NCBI RefSeq assembly: GCF_003688915.1
Contig: NZ_REFU01000001.1
Span: 372,001-436,000, forward strand
Reading direction: 5' to 3'
DNA length: 64,000 bases
Source of the DNA: Rhodococcus sp. SBT000017
Lineage (GTDB): Bacteria > Actinomycetota > Actinomycetes > Mycobacteriales > Mycobacteriaceae
The notes under the pieces are model-generated. The model was not told the DNA's origin. It ran no database searches and saw only the letters and a program-made list of their open reading frames with translations. The translations under genes and the position numbers were made by a program. This document shows positions 35,476 to 44,074 of the stretch, piece by piece. Positions within the stretch are counted from its first letter, which is position 1, and each line of letters starts with the position of its first letter.

Positions 35476-36260
35476 CAGCGGAGTCCTTTCGGTCCGAGAA
35501 ATGCCTCGGCGAGAGCGCCGAGCCAGTCGACCAGCAGCGCCAGAGCGACCGCGAGGACTGCTCCGACCACAAGGATGATCGGTTGGTTGAGCTTGTAGCC
35601 GGTGTCGATCAACACTCCGAGTCCGCCGGCACCGACGAGGAAGCTCAGAGTTGCCGTGCCCACGGCCAGCACCAGTGAGGTACGCAGACCTGCGAGGATG
35701 AAGGGCACCGCCAGGGGGAACTCGATGCGCCGCAGGATGCCCATGTTCGACATTCCCTGACCGCGAGCGGCGTCGATGTAGTTCGGGTCCACCGTCTGAA
35801 AACCCAGCATGGTGTTGCGCAGAACCGGGAGCAGTGAGTAGAACGCGATGGGTAGAACGCCCGCGGTGAAGCCCGTCCACCCGGTGGCCAGGAACAGCAG
35901 CACCAGCAAGCCGACCGCGGGTGCGGCCTGACCGATGTTGGCGATGCCGATGAACAGCGGAGCCAGCTTTCGGTACCGGGGCCGCGTCAACAGGATTCCC
36001 AGCGGAACCGCTATGACGAGAACGAGGGCAGTGACGACGATCGTGATCGCGACGTGCTCTCGAACGGCGGTGAAGATGCTGCCGGCGTTCAACGTGCCGG
36101 ACTGGGTGGCGGTGAGGTCTCGGCTGAAGGTGTACCCCAACAGAACGGCCACGATGGCGAGGATGACCACGGGCTGGATCAGCAGCCTGAGACGTTCGGC
36201 CCGCTTGGCGGCTCGCGCGGTGTCCTTCGTGTCGTCGCCGGTATCGGCCAGAGTCGTCAC
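35475..36260 (-). CDS. Osmoprotectant ABC transporter permease (second permease)
   Basis: 261 aa with five to six membrane helices and the permease loop DAARGQGMSNMGILRRIEFPLAVP, the EAA contact region for the ATPase. A hydrophilic N-terminus of about 35 residues precedes helix 1. The GTG start at 36260 overlaps the ATPase gene stop (GTGA), and its stop overlaps the binding-protein start. Together with the permease at 37446-38096 it would form the heterodimeric channel. Confidence 0.92.
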   Translation of the reverse strand: MTTLADTGDDTKDTARAAKRAERLRLLIQPVVILAIVAVLLGYTFSRDLTATQSGTLNAGSIFTAVREHVAITIVVTALVLVIAVPLGILLTRPRYRKLAPLFIGIANIGQAAPAVGLLVLLFLATGWTGFTAGVLPIAFYSLLPVLRNTMLGFQTVDPNYIDAARGQGMSNMGILRRIEFPLAVPFILAGLRTSLVLAVGTATLSFLVGAGGLGVLIDTGYKLNQPIILVVGAVLAVALALLVDWLGALAEAFLGPKGLR

Positions 36261-37453
36261 GACGGAGTCCCTACGTCGGTGCGCGGCTTGTCGTGGTCGT
36301 TCGCGTGTTGGGACCGCAGGGACTTGACGGTATCGATCAGTACGTCGATCGTCACGGTGCCGACGTACTCGCCGCGGTTGCCGGTGACGGTGGCCGTTGC
36401 GTTGCCCTCGGACAGAAGAGCTTCGAGCGCGTCCTGGAGGGTGGACTGCGTCGAGACCATCTCGCCCATCGGCACACCGACGTCGCGCAGGCTCCCGACT
36501 CCGACGAGGTGGCGTCGATCGGTCCACCGAAGCGGGCGCTTGCGCGAGTCGAGGATGATTCCCCAGGCCTCGGGATCGGAGCCGAGAGCGGTGTTCATCA
36601 TGTCCACCGAATCGTCCTCGCCGAAAACAGGGACGTCGGACAGTTCGATGTCGCGTACCCGCATCAAGGTCAACTGCTTCAATGCCGCTCCGGCACCGAC
36701 GAAACCGGCCACGGTGTCGTCTGCGGGGTTGGCGAGAACGGCCTCGGGAGTGTCGTACTGGAGGATGGTCGATTGGTTCCCCAGAACGGCGATGCGATCG
36801 CCGAGCTTGACGGCCTCGTCGAAGTCGTGGGTCACGAACACTATGGTCTTGCCCAGTTCGGCCTGCAGCCGCATCAATTCGTCCTGCAGCAGTCCTCGAG
36901 TGATCGGATCGACCGCGCCGAAGGGCTCGTCCATCAACAGCACCGGGGGATCGGCGGCGAGTGCGCGGGCGACGCCGACACGCTGCTGCTGGCCACCCGA
37001 GAGCTGACGTGGATAGCGCTCGCGGTAGACCGCCGGATCGAGCCCGACCAGATCGAGCATCTCGTCTGTGCGATCGTCGATGCGCTTCTTGTTCCAACCG
37101 ATGAGCCCGGGCACCATCCCGACGTTCTGCGCGATCGTCATGTGGGGGAACAGGCCCGCCTGCTGGATGGAGTAGCCGATGGTGCGACGCAACTCGTTGG
37201 GGTCGATCGAGAGCGCGTCCTTGCCACCGATGGTGATGCGGCCCGACGTCGGCTCGATCAGCCGGTTGATCATGCGCATCGTCGTCGTCTTACCGCAGCC
37301 CGAGGGCCCGACCAGAACGACGACCTCGCCGGCCGGAATCGTCATGGACACGTTGTCCACGGCCGCGAGCTTCTGCCCCGGGTAGCTCTTGGTGACGTTC
37401 TCGAGCACGATTTCCGCGCCGGAGACGTTCGATGTACGGGTCGAGTCACTCAC
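36257..37453 (-). CDS. Osmoprotectant ABC transporter ATPase with CBS domains (OpuCA/ProV type)
   Basis: 398 aa. Walker A GPSGCGKTT, signature LSGGQQQRVGVARAL, Walker B VLLMDEPFGAVD, and the H-loop FVTHDFDEA are all present. Residues about 250-398 form a pair of CBS domains, which in OpuA senses ionic strength. It drives import of glycine betaine, choline or a related compatible solute. Its ATG overlaps the first permease by 8 nt, and its stop overlaps the second permease start. Confidence 0.95.
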   Translation of the reverse strand: MSDSTRTSNVSGAEIVLENVTKSYPGQKLAAVDNVSMTIPAGEVVVLVGPSGCGKTTTMRMINRLIEPTSGRITIGGKDALSIDPNELRRTIGYSIQQAGLFPHMTIAQNVGMVPGLIGWNKKRIDDRTDEMLDLVGLDPAVYRERYPRQLSGGQQQRVGVARALAADPPVLLMDEPFGAVDPITRGLLQDELMRLQAELGKTIVFVTHDFDEAVKLGDRIAVLGNQSTILQYDTPEAVLANPADDTVAGFVGAGAALKQLTLMRVRDIELSDVPVFGEDDSVDMMNTALGSDPEAWGIILDSRKRPLRWTDRRHLVGVGSLRDVGVPMGEMVSTQSTLQDALEALLSEGNATATVTGNRGEYVGTVTIDVLIDTVKSLRSQHANDHDKPRTDVGTPS

Positions 37454-38096
37454 GGATACCCCTCGAGGTGGTCAGTTTGCCGATCAACACGTAGATCCCG
37501 TCCAGGATCAACGCCAGCAGGACGATCAGGACAGTGCCGGTGAGGGCCTGCGGTAGGGCCGTGGGACTGCCCACGCGCGCGAGCCCGGAGAACAACAGGT
37601 TGCCCAGGCCAGGGCCTTTCGCGTACGCGGCGATGGCCAGGATGCCCATGGCCATCTGCGTGCTGATCCGCATCCCGGTGAGAATCGACGGCCAGGCGAG
37701 AGGAATTTCGATGCGTCGCAGCACCAGGGTGCGACTCATTCCGATACCGCGGGCGGCGTCGGCGACGGCCGGATCGACTGCAGCCAGACCGACCACGGTA
37801 TTGCGGATGATCGGCAGCAGAGAGTAGAGGACCAACGCGGTCACCGTGGGCCGAACACCCAATCCCATGATGGGGATGAGCACGCCCAGCAGCGCGAACG
37901 AAGGGATCGTCAGGATGGTGCTCGCGAGTGCCGTCGCGATCGCCGACCCAGCGGGGCTGCGGTAGACGAGAACTCCGATCGCGACACCGATGACGGTGGC
38001 GATGACGACGCACTGTACGACGGCCGAGACGTGCAGATAGGAGTCGATCGCCAACTGTCTTCGCCGTCCGACGATGAATTCCCACAGTGCATCCAT
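37446..38096 (-). CDS. Osmoprotectant ABC transporter permease (first permease)
   Basis: 216 aa, five to six helices, with DAARGIGMSRTLVLRRIEIPLAWP as the EAA loop. ATG 38096 follows AGAGGG and opens the cassette, so this is the first gene transcribed. The upstream 190 nt toward glnA1 carry a GlnA1 terminator and AT-rich stretches (TACCTTTACC region at 38133-38145), where a promoter is likely. Confidence 0.92.
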   Translation of the reverse strand: MDALWEFIVGRRRQLAIDSYLHVSAVVQCVVIATVIGVAIGVLVYRSPAGSAIATALASTILTIPSFALLGVLIPIMGLGVRPTVTALVLYSLLPIIRNTVVGLAAVDPAVADAARGIGMSRTLVLRRIEIPLAWPSILTGMRISTQMAMGILAIAAYAKGPGLGNLLFSGLARVGSPTALPQALTGTVLIVLLALILDGIYVLIGKLTTSRGIRE

Positions 38097-38229
38097 GCAG
38101 TTGTCGTCCCTCTGTTCGCCGGTAGCGGATAAATACCTTTACCCCGCGTACCGACTATCAAACGCCGACCGGTCCCAATTCTTTGTCGATTGCCGAAAAC
38201 TTTGCCGATCGGAGACAATCGAGAACGCG

Positions 38230-38265
38230 AAAACGCCCGGCCGAAAAGATTCGGCCGGGCGTTTT
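38230..38265 (-). terminator. Intrinsic terminator of glnA1
   Basis: Perfect 16-bp inverted repeat AAAACGCCCGGCCGAA / TTCGGCCGGGCGTTTT with an AAGA loop, ending in TTTT on the minus strand, 20 nt past the glnA1 stop. The symmetric A/T tracts would let it work in both directions, shielding the transporter cassette. Confidence 0.92.
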
Positions 38266-38284
38266 CAGCGTGAAATCGGGTCGA

Positions 38285-39721
38285 TCACACGTCGTAGTAC
38301 AGCGAGAACTCGTACGGGTGCGGACGCAGGTTCACCGGAGCGATTTCCTGCTCGCGCTTGAGCGAGATCCAGGTCTCGATCAGGTCGGTGGTGAACACGC
38401 CACCCTCGGTGAGGTAGTCGTGATCGGCCTCGAGCCGGTCGATGACCGCGTTCAGCGAGGTCGGTGCCTGAGGAATGTTCTTGGCTTCCTCGGGCGGCAA
38501 CTCGTAGAGGTCCTTGTCGACCGGTGCCATCGGCTCGATCTTGTTCTTGATTCCGTCCAGACCGGCCATCATCTGAGCGGCGAAGTTCAGGTACGGGTTA
38601 CCCGAGGAGTCCGGCGCACGGAACTCGAGGCGCTTGGCCTTCGGGTTGTTGCCGGTGATCGGGATACGAACCGCAGCGGAGCGGTTGCGCTGGCTGTAGA
38701 CCAAGTTGATGGGGGCCTCGTAGCCCGGCACCAGACGGTGGTACGAGTTGATCGTCGGGTTGGTGAATGCCAACAGCGACGGCGCGTGGTGCAGGATGCC
38801 GCCGATGTAGTGGCGAGCGAGATCCGACAGTCCGGCGTATCCGGCCTCGTCGTGGAAGAGAGGCTTGCCGTCCTTCCACAGCGACTGGTGCACGTGCATG
38901 CCCGAACCGTTGTCGCCGAAGAGCGGCTTCGGCATGAACGTCGCCGACTTGCCGTTCTGCCATGCGGTGTTCTTGACGATGTACTTGAACAGCTGCAGGT
39001 CGTCTGCCGCACGAAGCAGCGTGTTGAACTTGTAGTTGATCTCCTGCTGGCCGCCGGTGCCGACCTCGTGGTGCGCACGCTCGAGCTCGAAGCCGGCGTT
39101 CTGCAGGTTGGTCGAGATCTGGTCGCGCAGGTCGACGTAGTGGTCGTACGGAGCGACGGGGAAGTAGCCACCCTTGAAACGCACCTTGTAACCGAGGTTC
39201 GGGCTGCCGTCGGCCTCGGTCTCGGCTCCGGTGTTCCACCAACCCGAGGACGAATCGACCTCGTAGAACGCACCGTTCGCCTGCGAATCGAAGCGCACGG
39301 AATCGAAGATGTAGAACTCGGCCTCGGCACCGAAGTACGCGGTGTCGGCGATGCCGGTGCTGGCCAGGTACTCCTCGGCCTTACGTGCAACGTTGCGCGG
39401 GTCGCGGCTGTAGGCCTCACGCGTGAACGGATCGTGAACGAAGAAGTCGATGTTCAGCGTCTTGGCATTGCGGAAGGGATCGACCTGAGCGGTGGCGTAG
39501 TCCGGAAGCAGGATCATGTCGGACTCGTGGATCGACTGGAAGCCGCGGACGGACGAACCGTCGAACGCGAGGCCGTCCTCGAGCGTGTCTGCCGTGAACG
39601 CCTTGGCGGCGATCGAGAAGTGCTGCTGTGCACCCGGCAGATCCGTGAACCGGATGTCGACGTATTCGATTCCTTCATCTGCGATGAACTTGATGACCTC
39701 TTGGGCCGTGGAAAACGCCAC
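38285..39721 (-). CDS. glnA1: Glutamine synthetase type I-beta (GlnA1)
   Basis: 478 aa, full length. Motifs: [40 protein letters not shown] (ATP/metal loop) and the adenylylation loop [11 protein letters not shown] with the Tyr that GlnE modifies. AAAGGAGC precedes GTG 39721. A perfect terminator follows the stop. This is the main ammonia-assimilating enzyme, its activity controlled by the GlnE encoded at 31.4-34.5 kb. Its position away from glnE is due to the transporter cassette between them. Confidence 0.97.
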   Translation of the reverse strand: MAFSTAQEVIKFIADEGIEYVDIRFTDLPGAQQHFSIAAKAFTADTLEDGLAFDGSSVRGFQSIHESDMILLPDYATAQVDPFRNAKTLNIDFFVHDPFTREAYSRDPRNVARKAEEYLASTGIADTAYFGAEAEFYIFDSVRFDSQANGAFYEVDSSSGWWNTGAETEADGSPNLGYKVRFKGGYFPVAPYDHYVDLRDQISTNLQNAGFELERAHHEVGTGGQQEINYKFNTLLRAADDLQLFKYIVKNTAWQNGKSATFMPKPLFGDNGSGMHVHQSLWKDGKPLFHDEAGYAGLSDLARHYIGGILHHAPSLLAFTNPTINSYHRLVPGYEAPINLVYSQRNRSAAVRIPITGNNPKAKRLEFRAPDSSGNPYLNFAAQMMAGLDGIKNKIEPMAPVDKDLYELPPEEAKNIPQAPTSLNAVIDRLEADHDYLTEGGVFTTDLIETWISLKREQEIAPVNLRPHPYEFSLYYDV

Positions 39722-39875
39722 GCTTTTGCTCCTTTGTTGAGTCCGTCAACCTGACGTTATGGACTTGGTGTTGCCCGCCCGTCAAGCTCGTGTTTCGCCC
39801 GTGTTACGCGTCCTGGCTCACGGCTGGCAGGGACAACAGTACGTCCAGGTGTTTTCCCGTGTGCCCGACCGCGCC

Positions 39876-39881
39876 TATCCT
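39876..39881 (+). promoter_or_regulatory. -10 TATCCT for leaderless RDD gene
   Basis: TATCCT is 7 nt before ATG 39889 with no Shine-Dalgarno, in the glnA1-RDD divergent gap. Confidence 0.5.
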
Positions 39882-39888
39882 GGAAATC

Positions 39889-40353
39889 ATGGCACGAATG
39901 ACAGGGTCCTGGTTGTCCGGACCGGCCTCCGCGAACCCACGTGAACCCCAGAACTTCCGCGGGGAGGAGCTGGGTCTTCCACAGCAGGGCGTCGGCGCGC
40001 TGGCCGGTACCGGCCGCAGAGTCCTCGCGTTGCTGCTCGATTGGACGATGGCCACCGGCGTGGCGTCGCTCATTCTCGGTGGATACACCACGAGCGGACT
40101 GATCTCGACGATCGTGCTGGCCGTGTGGTTCGGCGTCGGACTGGTGAGCGTCTCGCTGTTCTCGTTCACTCCGGGGCAGTTCATCGTCGGTATTCAGGTG
40201 GCACGCATCGACGCACACGCGCGGGTCGGCTTCGTGCGCGCGCTGGTTCGCCAATTGATTCTGCTGTTCGTCGTCCCGGCCGTAGTCACCGACATGGACG
40301 GTCGAGGAATGCACGACCGTGCAACGGGAACAGCCCTGCTGCGGACCCGCTGA
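39889..40353 (+). CDS. RDD family membrane protein
   Basis: 154 aa. A hydrophilic N-terminus (about 45 residues) is followed by an RDD-like domain: GTGRRVLALLLDWTMATGVAS (the R..LD motif), a second helix, FTPGQFIVGIQVARID, and a third helix with VVPAVVTDMDGRGMHDRATGT. RDD proteins have three membrane helices and no firmly known function. Rv2219A next to glnA1 is the parallel. Start ATG 39889 is set by the leaderless -10. Confidence 0.9.
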   Translation: MARMTGSWLSGPASANPREPQNFRGEELGLPQQGVGALAGTGRRVLALLLDWTMATGVASLILGGYTTSGLISTIVLAVWFGVGLVSVSLFSFTPGQFIVGIQVARIDAHARVGFVRALVRQLILLFVVPAVVTDMDGRGMHDRATGTALLRTR

Positions 40354-40393
40354 GGGGTCTGCGCACCAGGGCTGTCCGAGTGGTCGTGAGTGG

Positions 40394-41149
40394 CTAGCGG
40401 CGCTTCATGGTCCGCTGAACACCCTTCATCTTGGCTCCGCCGGGAATGGGTCCCTTCGGCATCGCCGGGCCACCCTTGGTGCCCAGAGCGGACAGCCGCG
40501 ACTCGATAGTGTCCATGCGCTTGCCGTCGATGTTCTTCGGCAACTTCGACAGGTACTTCTGCAGACCCGAGAGCGGAATCTGGTTCTCTTCGTTTCCGAC
40601 GATGATGTCGTAGATCGGAGTGTCGCCCACCAAACGGGCGGTTTTCTTCTTCTCCTGAGCCAACAGTGACTTCACGCGATGCGGTGCACCCTCGGCCACG
40701 AGAATGACACCGGGCTTGCCGATGACTCGATGCACGGCGTCGAGATGGGTGGTTCCGGCGATCGCATTGGTCACTCGCCACGACCCCTGCAGGTTGTCCA
40801 GGGCCCACGCGGCCGCGCCTGCCTGCCCGTCTGCCTTCTTGTACACCGATTTCTGCACGCGGCGACCGAAGATGATGAACGCAACCAGGACGCCCAGGAG
40901 CAGTCCGATGGGGAGCAGGAACCACTGGAAGTCGAAGGCCAAGCCGATGAGGAACCCGAGGAGCCCGAGCCCGACCACCGACCCGATCATCAGCGGAAGG
41001 AGAACCTTGTCGTCCTTGCGCTGCATCTGAAACGCCTGCCAGAGCTGCTTACGCCGTTCCTTCGATGCCTGCTTGCGCGCCGCCTTGGCAGCCGCTTTTG
41101 CTTCCTTGCTGGGCTTTGCTGCTTTGCCAGCCTTACTGCCTTTCGCCAT
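40394..41149 (-). CDS. DUF4191 two-helix membrane protein
   Basis: 251 aa. A Lys/Ala-rich basic N-terminus (1-45) precedes two membrane helices (about 51-70 and 75-96). A cytoplasmic domain follows (VILVAEGAPHRVKSLLAQEKKKT, VGNEENQIPLSGLQKYLSKLP) and a basic tail rich in Gly/Lys/Met. Rv2219 is the likely counterpart. DUF4191 has no known role. ATG 41149 follows TATCCT by 7 nt. It lies between RDD (convergent) and lipA (same strand). Confidence 0.9.
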   Translation of the reverse strand: MAKGSKAGKAAKPSKEAKAAAKAARKQASKERRKQLWQAFQMQRKDDKVLLPLMIGSVVGLGLLGFLIGLAFDFQWFLLPIGLLLGVLVAFIIFGRRVQKSVYKKADGQAGAAAWALDNLQGSWRVTNAIAGTTHLDAVHRVIGKPGVILVAEGAPHRVKSLLAQEKKKTARLVGDTPIYDIIVGNEENQIPLSGLQKYLSKLPKNIDGKRMDTIESRLSALGTKGGPAMPKGPIPGGAKMKGVQRTMKRR

Positions 41150-41156
41150 ACGTCAC

Positions 41157-41162
41157 AGGATA
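41157..41162 (-). promoter_or_regulatory. -10 TATCCT for leaderless DUF4191 gene
   Basis: TATCCT (minus strand) lies 7 nt before ATG 41149, with no ribosome binding site. Confidence 0.5.
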
Positions 41163-41209
41163 CGTCCTGTGCCGACGCTCACGTGCACCGCGCCGGGTTG
41201 GCAAAAGAT

Positions 41210-42223
41210 CTAGCGAGCCGCCAGACGCGCCATCAGCGAACTGGCCTCTTGGGAGGCTTCGCCGCCATCGGTCAGGTGACTCATGCTCTCGGGCAATTCA
41301 CGGCCGTGATGCGCCATGGCCTGCGCGTAGAGGCGTCCGGCGCGGTAGGAGGAGCGGACCAACGGCCCGGCCAACACACCGGCGAACCCGATTTCGGTCG
41401 CGTAATCGGAGTGCTCGACGAACTCCTCCGGCTTGACCCAACGCTCGACCGGATGGTGGCGCGGCGACGGGCGAAGGTACTGGGTGATGGTCAGGATGTC
41501 GCAACCGGCTTCGTGCAGATCGCGAATGGCTTCCTGCACCTCTTCCGGAGTCTCGCCCATGCCGAGGATCAGATTGGACTTGGTGACCAGACCGTCGTCG
41601 CGGGCCGCGGTGATGACGTCCATCGACCGCTGGTACCGGAAGGCGGGACGGATGCGCTTGAAAATGCGCGGCACCGTCTCGACGTTGTGAGCGAGCACCT
41701 CCGGGCGTGAGGAGAAGACCTCGGCCAGCTGATCTGGCTTGGCATTGAAATCGGGGATGAGCAGTTCGACGCCGGTGTTCGGATTGAGCTTCTTGATGTA
41801 CCGAACCGTTTCGGCATACAGCCACGCGCCGCCGTCCTCGAGATCGTCACGAGCGACGCCGGTGATCGTGGAGTAGCGCAGACCCATGGCCTGCACGCTC
41901 TCGGCCACCCGGCGCGGCTCGTCTCGATCGAGATCCTCCGGCTTCCCGGTGTCGATCTGGCAGAAATCGCAACGGCGGGTGCATTGCTCACCGCCGATGA
42001 GGAAGGTCGCTTCGCGATCTTCCCAGCATTCGTAGATATTGGGGCAGCCGGCTTCCTCGCACACCGTGTGCAGACCCTCGCGCTTCACAAGACCCTTGAG
42101 CTCGGTGTATTCCGGGCCCATCTTGGCTTTGGTCTTGATCCAGTTGGGTTTGCGTTCGATGGGGGTCTCCGCGTTTCGGATCTCGAGGCGGAGCAGCTTG
42201 CGTCCTTCTGGGGCCACAGTCAC
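41210..42223 (-). CDS. lipA: Lipoyl synthase
   Basis: 337 aa radical-SAM enzyme that inserts two sulfurs into octanoyl-protein. The SAM cluster motif CTRRCDFC, the auxiliary-cluster cysteines [15 protein letters not shown] before the cluster and the C-terminal [20 protein letters not shown] and VRSSYRAG (RSSY motif) are present. GTG 42223 follows TAGCAT by 7 nt; that hexamer begins with the lipB stop codon. The pair supplies lipoate for dlaT (44-45.9 kb) and for the glycine cleavage system. Confidence 0.96.
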   Translation of the reverse strand: MTVAPEGRKLLRLEIRNAETPIERKPNWIKTKAKMGPEYTELKGLVKREGLHTVCEEAGCPNIYECWEDREATFLIGGEQCTRRCDFCQIDTGKPEDLDRDEPRRVAESVQAMGLRYSTITGVARDDLEDGGAWLYAETVRYIKKLNPNTGVELLIPDFNAKPDQLAEVFSSRPEVLAHNVETVPRIFKRIRPAFRYQRSMDVITAARDDGLVTKSNLILGMGETPEEVQEAIRDLHEAGCDILTITQYLRPSPRHHPVERWVKPEEFVEHSDYATEIGFAGVLAGPLVRSSYRAGRLYAQAMAHHGRELPESMSHLTDGGEASQEASSLMARLAAR

Positions 42224-42230
42224 AGCATCG

Positions 42231-42236
42231 ATGCTA
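42231..42236 (-). promoter_or_regulatory. -10 TAGCAT for leaderless lipA, overlapping the lipB stop
   Basis: On the minus strand, TAGCAT ends 7 nt before GTG 42223. The lipB stop codon TAG (42234-42236) is the first half of this hexamer. Confidence 0.45.
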
Positions 42237-43013
42237 CGCGCCGAAGCGGACCGTCGTGAACTGCGGGTTGATCGACGCGTCCGCGACCGGCGGATGCTCG
42301 ATCTCGTGGTCCTGCACGGGCATCGACCCGTCCAGCGCGGCCAGAACCGCCTCGGTGACCGCGGCGGTGACGTCCCCGATGGTGACGTCTCGGTCCAGCT
42401 CCAGCGACAGCGACGTCACACCGGCATCGGCGATGCCACACGGCACGATCGCATCGAAACCGGTCATGGCCGCATTGCAGTTCAGCGAGAAACCGTGCAG
42501 CGTCACTCCACGCTGAACACGGACTCCGATCGCCGCGATCTTTCGTTCGGGCAGGCACGCGCCGCCGCGCATCTGCGCTGCAAGCCACACCCCGGATCTA
42601 CCGTCGACGCGCCCGCAGGTGATGCCGTAGGCGGACACGACGGAGATCAGTGCCTCTTCGATGCGGCGTACGTACCGTACGACGTCGATGGGCTGCGCGA
42701 GCTTGACGATGGGATACCCCACCAGTTGGCCGGGTCCGTGCCAGGTGATCTTGCCGCCACGATCGACCTCCACGACGGGGGTACCGTCGCGCGGCATGTC
42801 TTCCTCGGAGGTACGCCTCCCGGCCGTGTAGACGGACGGATGCTCGAGCAGCAGCAGCGTGTCGGAGCCGGCACCGTCCGCCCGAGCACCGGCCAGCTCG
42901 CGCTGCAGTGCCCAGGCCTCGGTGTACTCCACGGTGCCCAACTCTCGCACCACGACCGGCTCGGAGCTCGCGCGTGCCGACACAGCGGCCGGCGAAGAGT
43001 TCGCTTCACTCAT
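42234..43013 (-). CDS. lipB: Octanoyl-[acyl-carrier protein]:protein transferase
   Basis: 259 aa. Motifs: [19 protein letters not shown], the Lys-bearing [19 protein letters not shown], and the catalytic Cys in [16 protein letters not shown]. It transfers octanoate from ACP to lipoyl domains, the step before LipA. A TACCGT hexamer lies 8 nt before ATG 43013 without a ribosome binding site. lipA follows 10 nt after its stop. Confidence 0.96.
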   Translation of the reverse strand: MSEANSSPAAVSARASSEPVVVRELGTVEYTEAWALQRELAGARADGAGSDTLLLLEHPSVYTAGRRTSEEDMPRDGTPVVEVDRGGKITWHGPGQLVGYPIVKLAQPIDVVRYVRRIEEALISVVSAYGITCGRVDGRSGVWLAAQMRGGACLPERKIAAIGVRVQRGVTLHGFSLNCNAAMTGFDAIVPCGIADAGVTSLSLELDRDVTIGDVTAAVTEAVLAALDGSMPVQDHEIEHPPVADASINPQFTTVRFGA

Positions 43014-43021
43014 GAATCGGA

Positions 43022-43027
43022 ACGGTA
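43022..43027 (-). promoter_or_regulatory. -10 TACCGT for leaderless lipB
   Basis: TACCGT on the minus strand is 8 nt before ATG 43013. It is in the 21-nt gap after the epimerase gene. Confidence 0.4.
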
Positions 43028-43034
43028 CGCCGCG

Positions 43035-43925
43035 TCACGAGCCGACGGCCACCCGCAGTGCTTCCCCGATGGTGTTGTGCTCGAAGGTGTAGCCCGCGTC
43101 CTCGAGTGCCTTCGGAATTGCCCGTGGCCCGGTCAGAATGGCCTCCTCGGCGAACTCACCGATCACGGCCTTCAACGCGAAGCCGGGCACCACCCATGGG
43201 GCCGGTCGATGCACCGCTCGCGACATCGCACTGTTGAACTGGGCGTTGGTCACCGGAGTGGGGCCCACCATGTTGACCGGTCCCCGCAGTGCGTCGTTCT
43301 CGATGCCGTGCACGATGGCCCCGATCTCGTCCTCCAACGAAATCCACGGGAAGTATTGACGGCCACTGCCCAATCGCCCGCCGAGAGCGAACAGGTACAG
43401 CGGCCGAAGCTTGCCCAGCATGCCGCCGCGCTGCGACAGCACCACACCGCTGCGCAGCATGATCGTGCGAACACCCGCTTCAGACGCCGCAGACGTGGCG
43501 TTCTCCCAGTCGCGACATACTTCGGCCAGGAATCCCTCACCGACGGGGGCAGTCTCGTCCACCACCCGGTCGCCGGTGTCGCCGTAGAAGTTGACGCCAC
43601 TGGCATTGATCAAGGTGGGGACCCCGGCGTCGGCCGCAGCTGCAGCGAGTACCTCGGTCGGGGCGATGCGACTGTCTCGTACCAACTGCTTGTAGGCACC
43701 GGACCATCTCTTGTCGCCGATACCGACGCCGCAGAGGTTGACGATGGCGTCGGCACCGTCGAGCGTGGCCGCGTCGATGCTCCCGCGCGACGGATCCCAC
43801 TGGGACTCGTCCGGTCCGGCAGGCGTGCGCCGAACGAGCCGGGTGACGTCGTGGCTCCGGCCTCGCAATGCCGCGACGAGCGCTGTGCCGATCAATCCTG
43901 ATGAACCTGCAATGACTACGCGCAT
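43035..43925 (-). CDS. TIGR01777-family NAD-dependent epimerase/SDR protein
   Basis: 296 aa. The Rossmann motif VVIAGSSGLIGTALVAALRGR opens the protein, followed by the family's LVRR and WDPSRGSIDAATLDGADAIVNLCG, and the distal DUF1731 tail KALEDAGYTFEHNTIGEAL. Homologues (Rv2216, SulA/YfcH-type) have no firm function. AAGGAGG lies 13 nt before the ATG. It is between lipB (21 nt downstream) and dlaT on the same strand, as in mycobacteria. Confidence 0.92.
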   Translation of the reverse strand: MRVVIAGSSGLIGTALVAALRGRSHDVTRLVRRTPAGPDESQWDPSRGSIDAATLDGADAIVNLCGVGIGDKRWSGAYKQLVRDSRIAPTEVLAAAAADAGVPTLINASGVNFYGDTGDRVVDETAPVGEGFLAEVCRDWENATSAASEAGVRTIMLRSGVVLSQRGGMLGKLRPLYLFALGGRLGSGRQYFPWISLEDEIGAIVHGIENDALRGPVNMVGPTPVTNAQFNSAMSRAVHRPAPWVVPGFALKAVIGEFAEEAILTGPRAIPKALEDAGYTFEHNTIGEALRVAVGS

Positions 43926-44074
43926 GTGAACGAAAGCCTCCTTGACGCAAACGGGGCATCATTCGCGAACGAATGATGCCCCGGATGCACGGTTCGTGCC
44001 CCTCTTGTCGAGACTCCGATGCGAATGTTTCGCGCTCTCACCAGAATACGTGAGAGATACGATTCGCCGGTTGC

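Noticed and set aside
38183..39754. 523-codon plus-strand frame opposite glnA1
   Set aside because: Antisense to GlnA1, Arg/Val-rich, no domain, and it runs through the glnA1 terminator.
42039..43901. 620-codon plus-strand frame across lipA, lipB and the epimerase
   Set aside because: Spans three real genes on the other strand; no motif.
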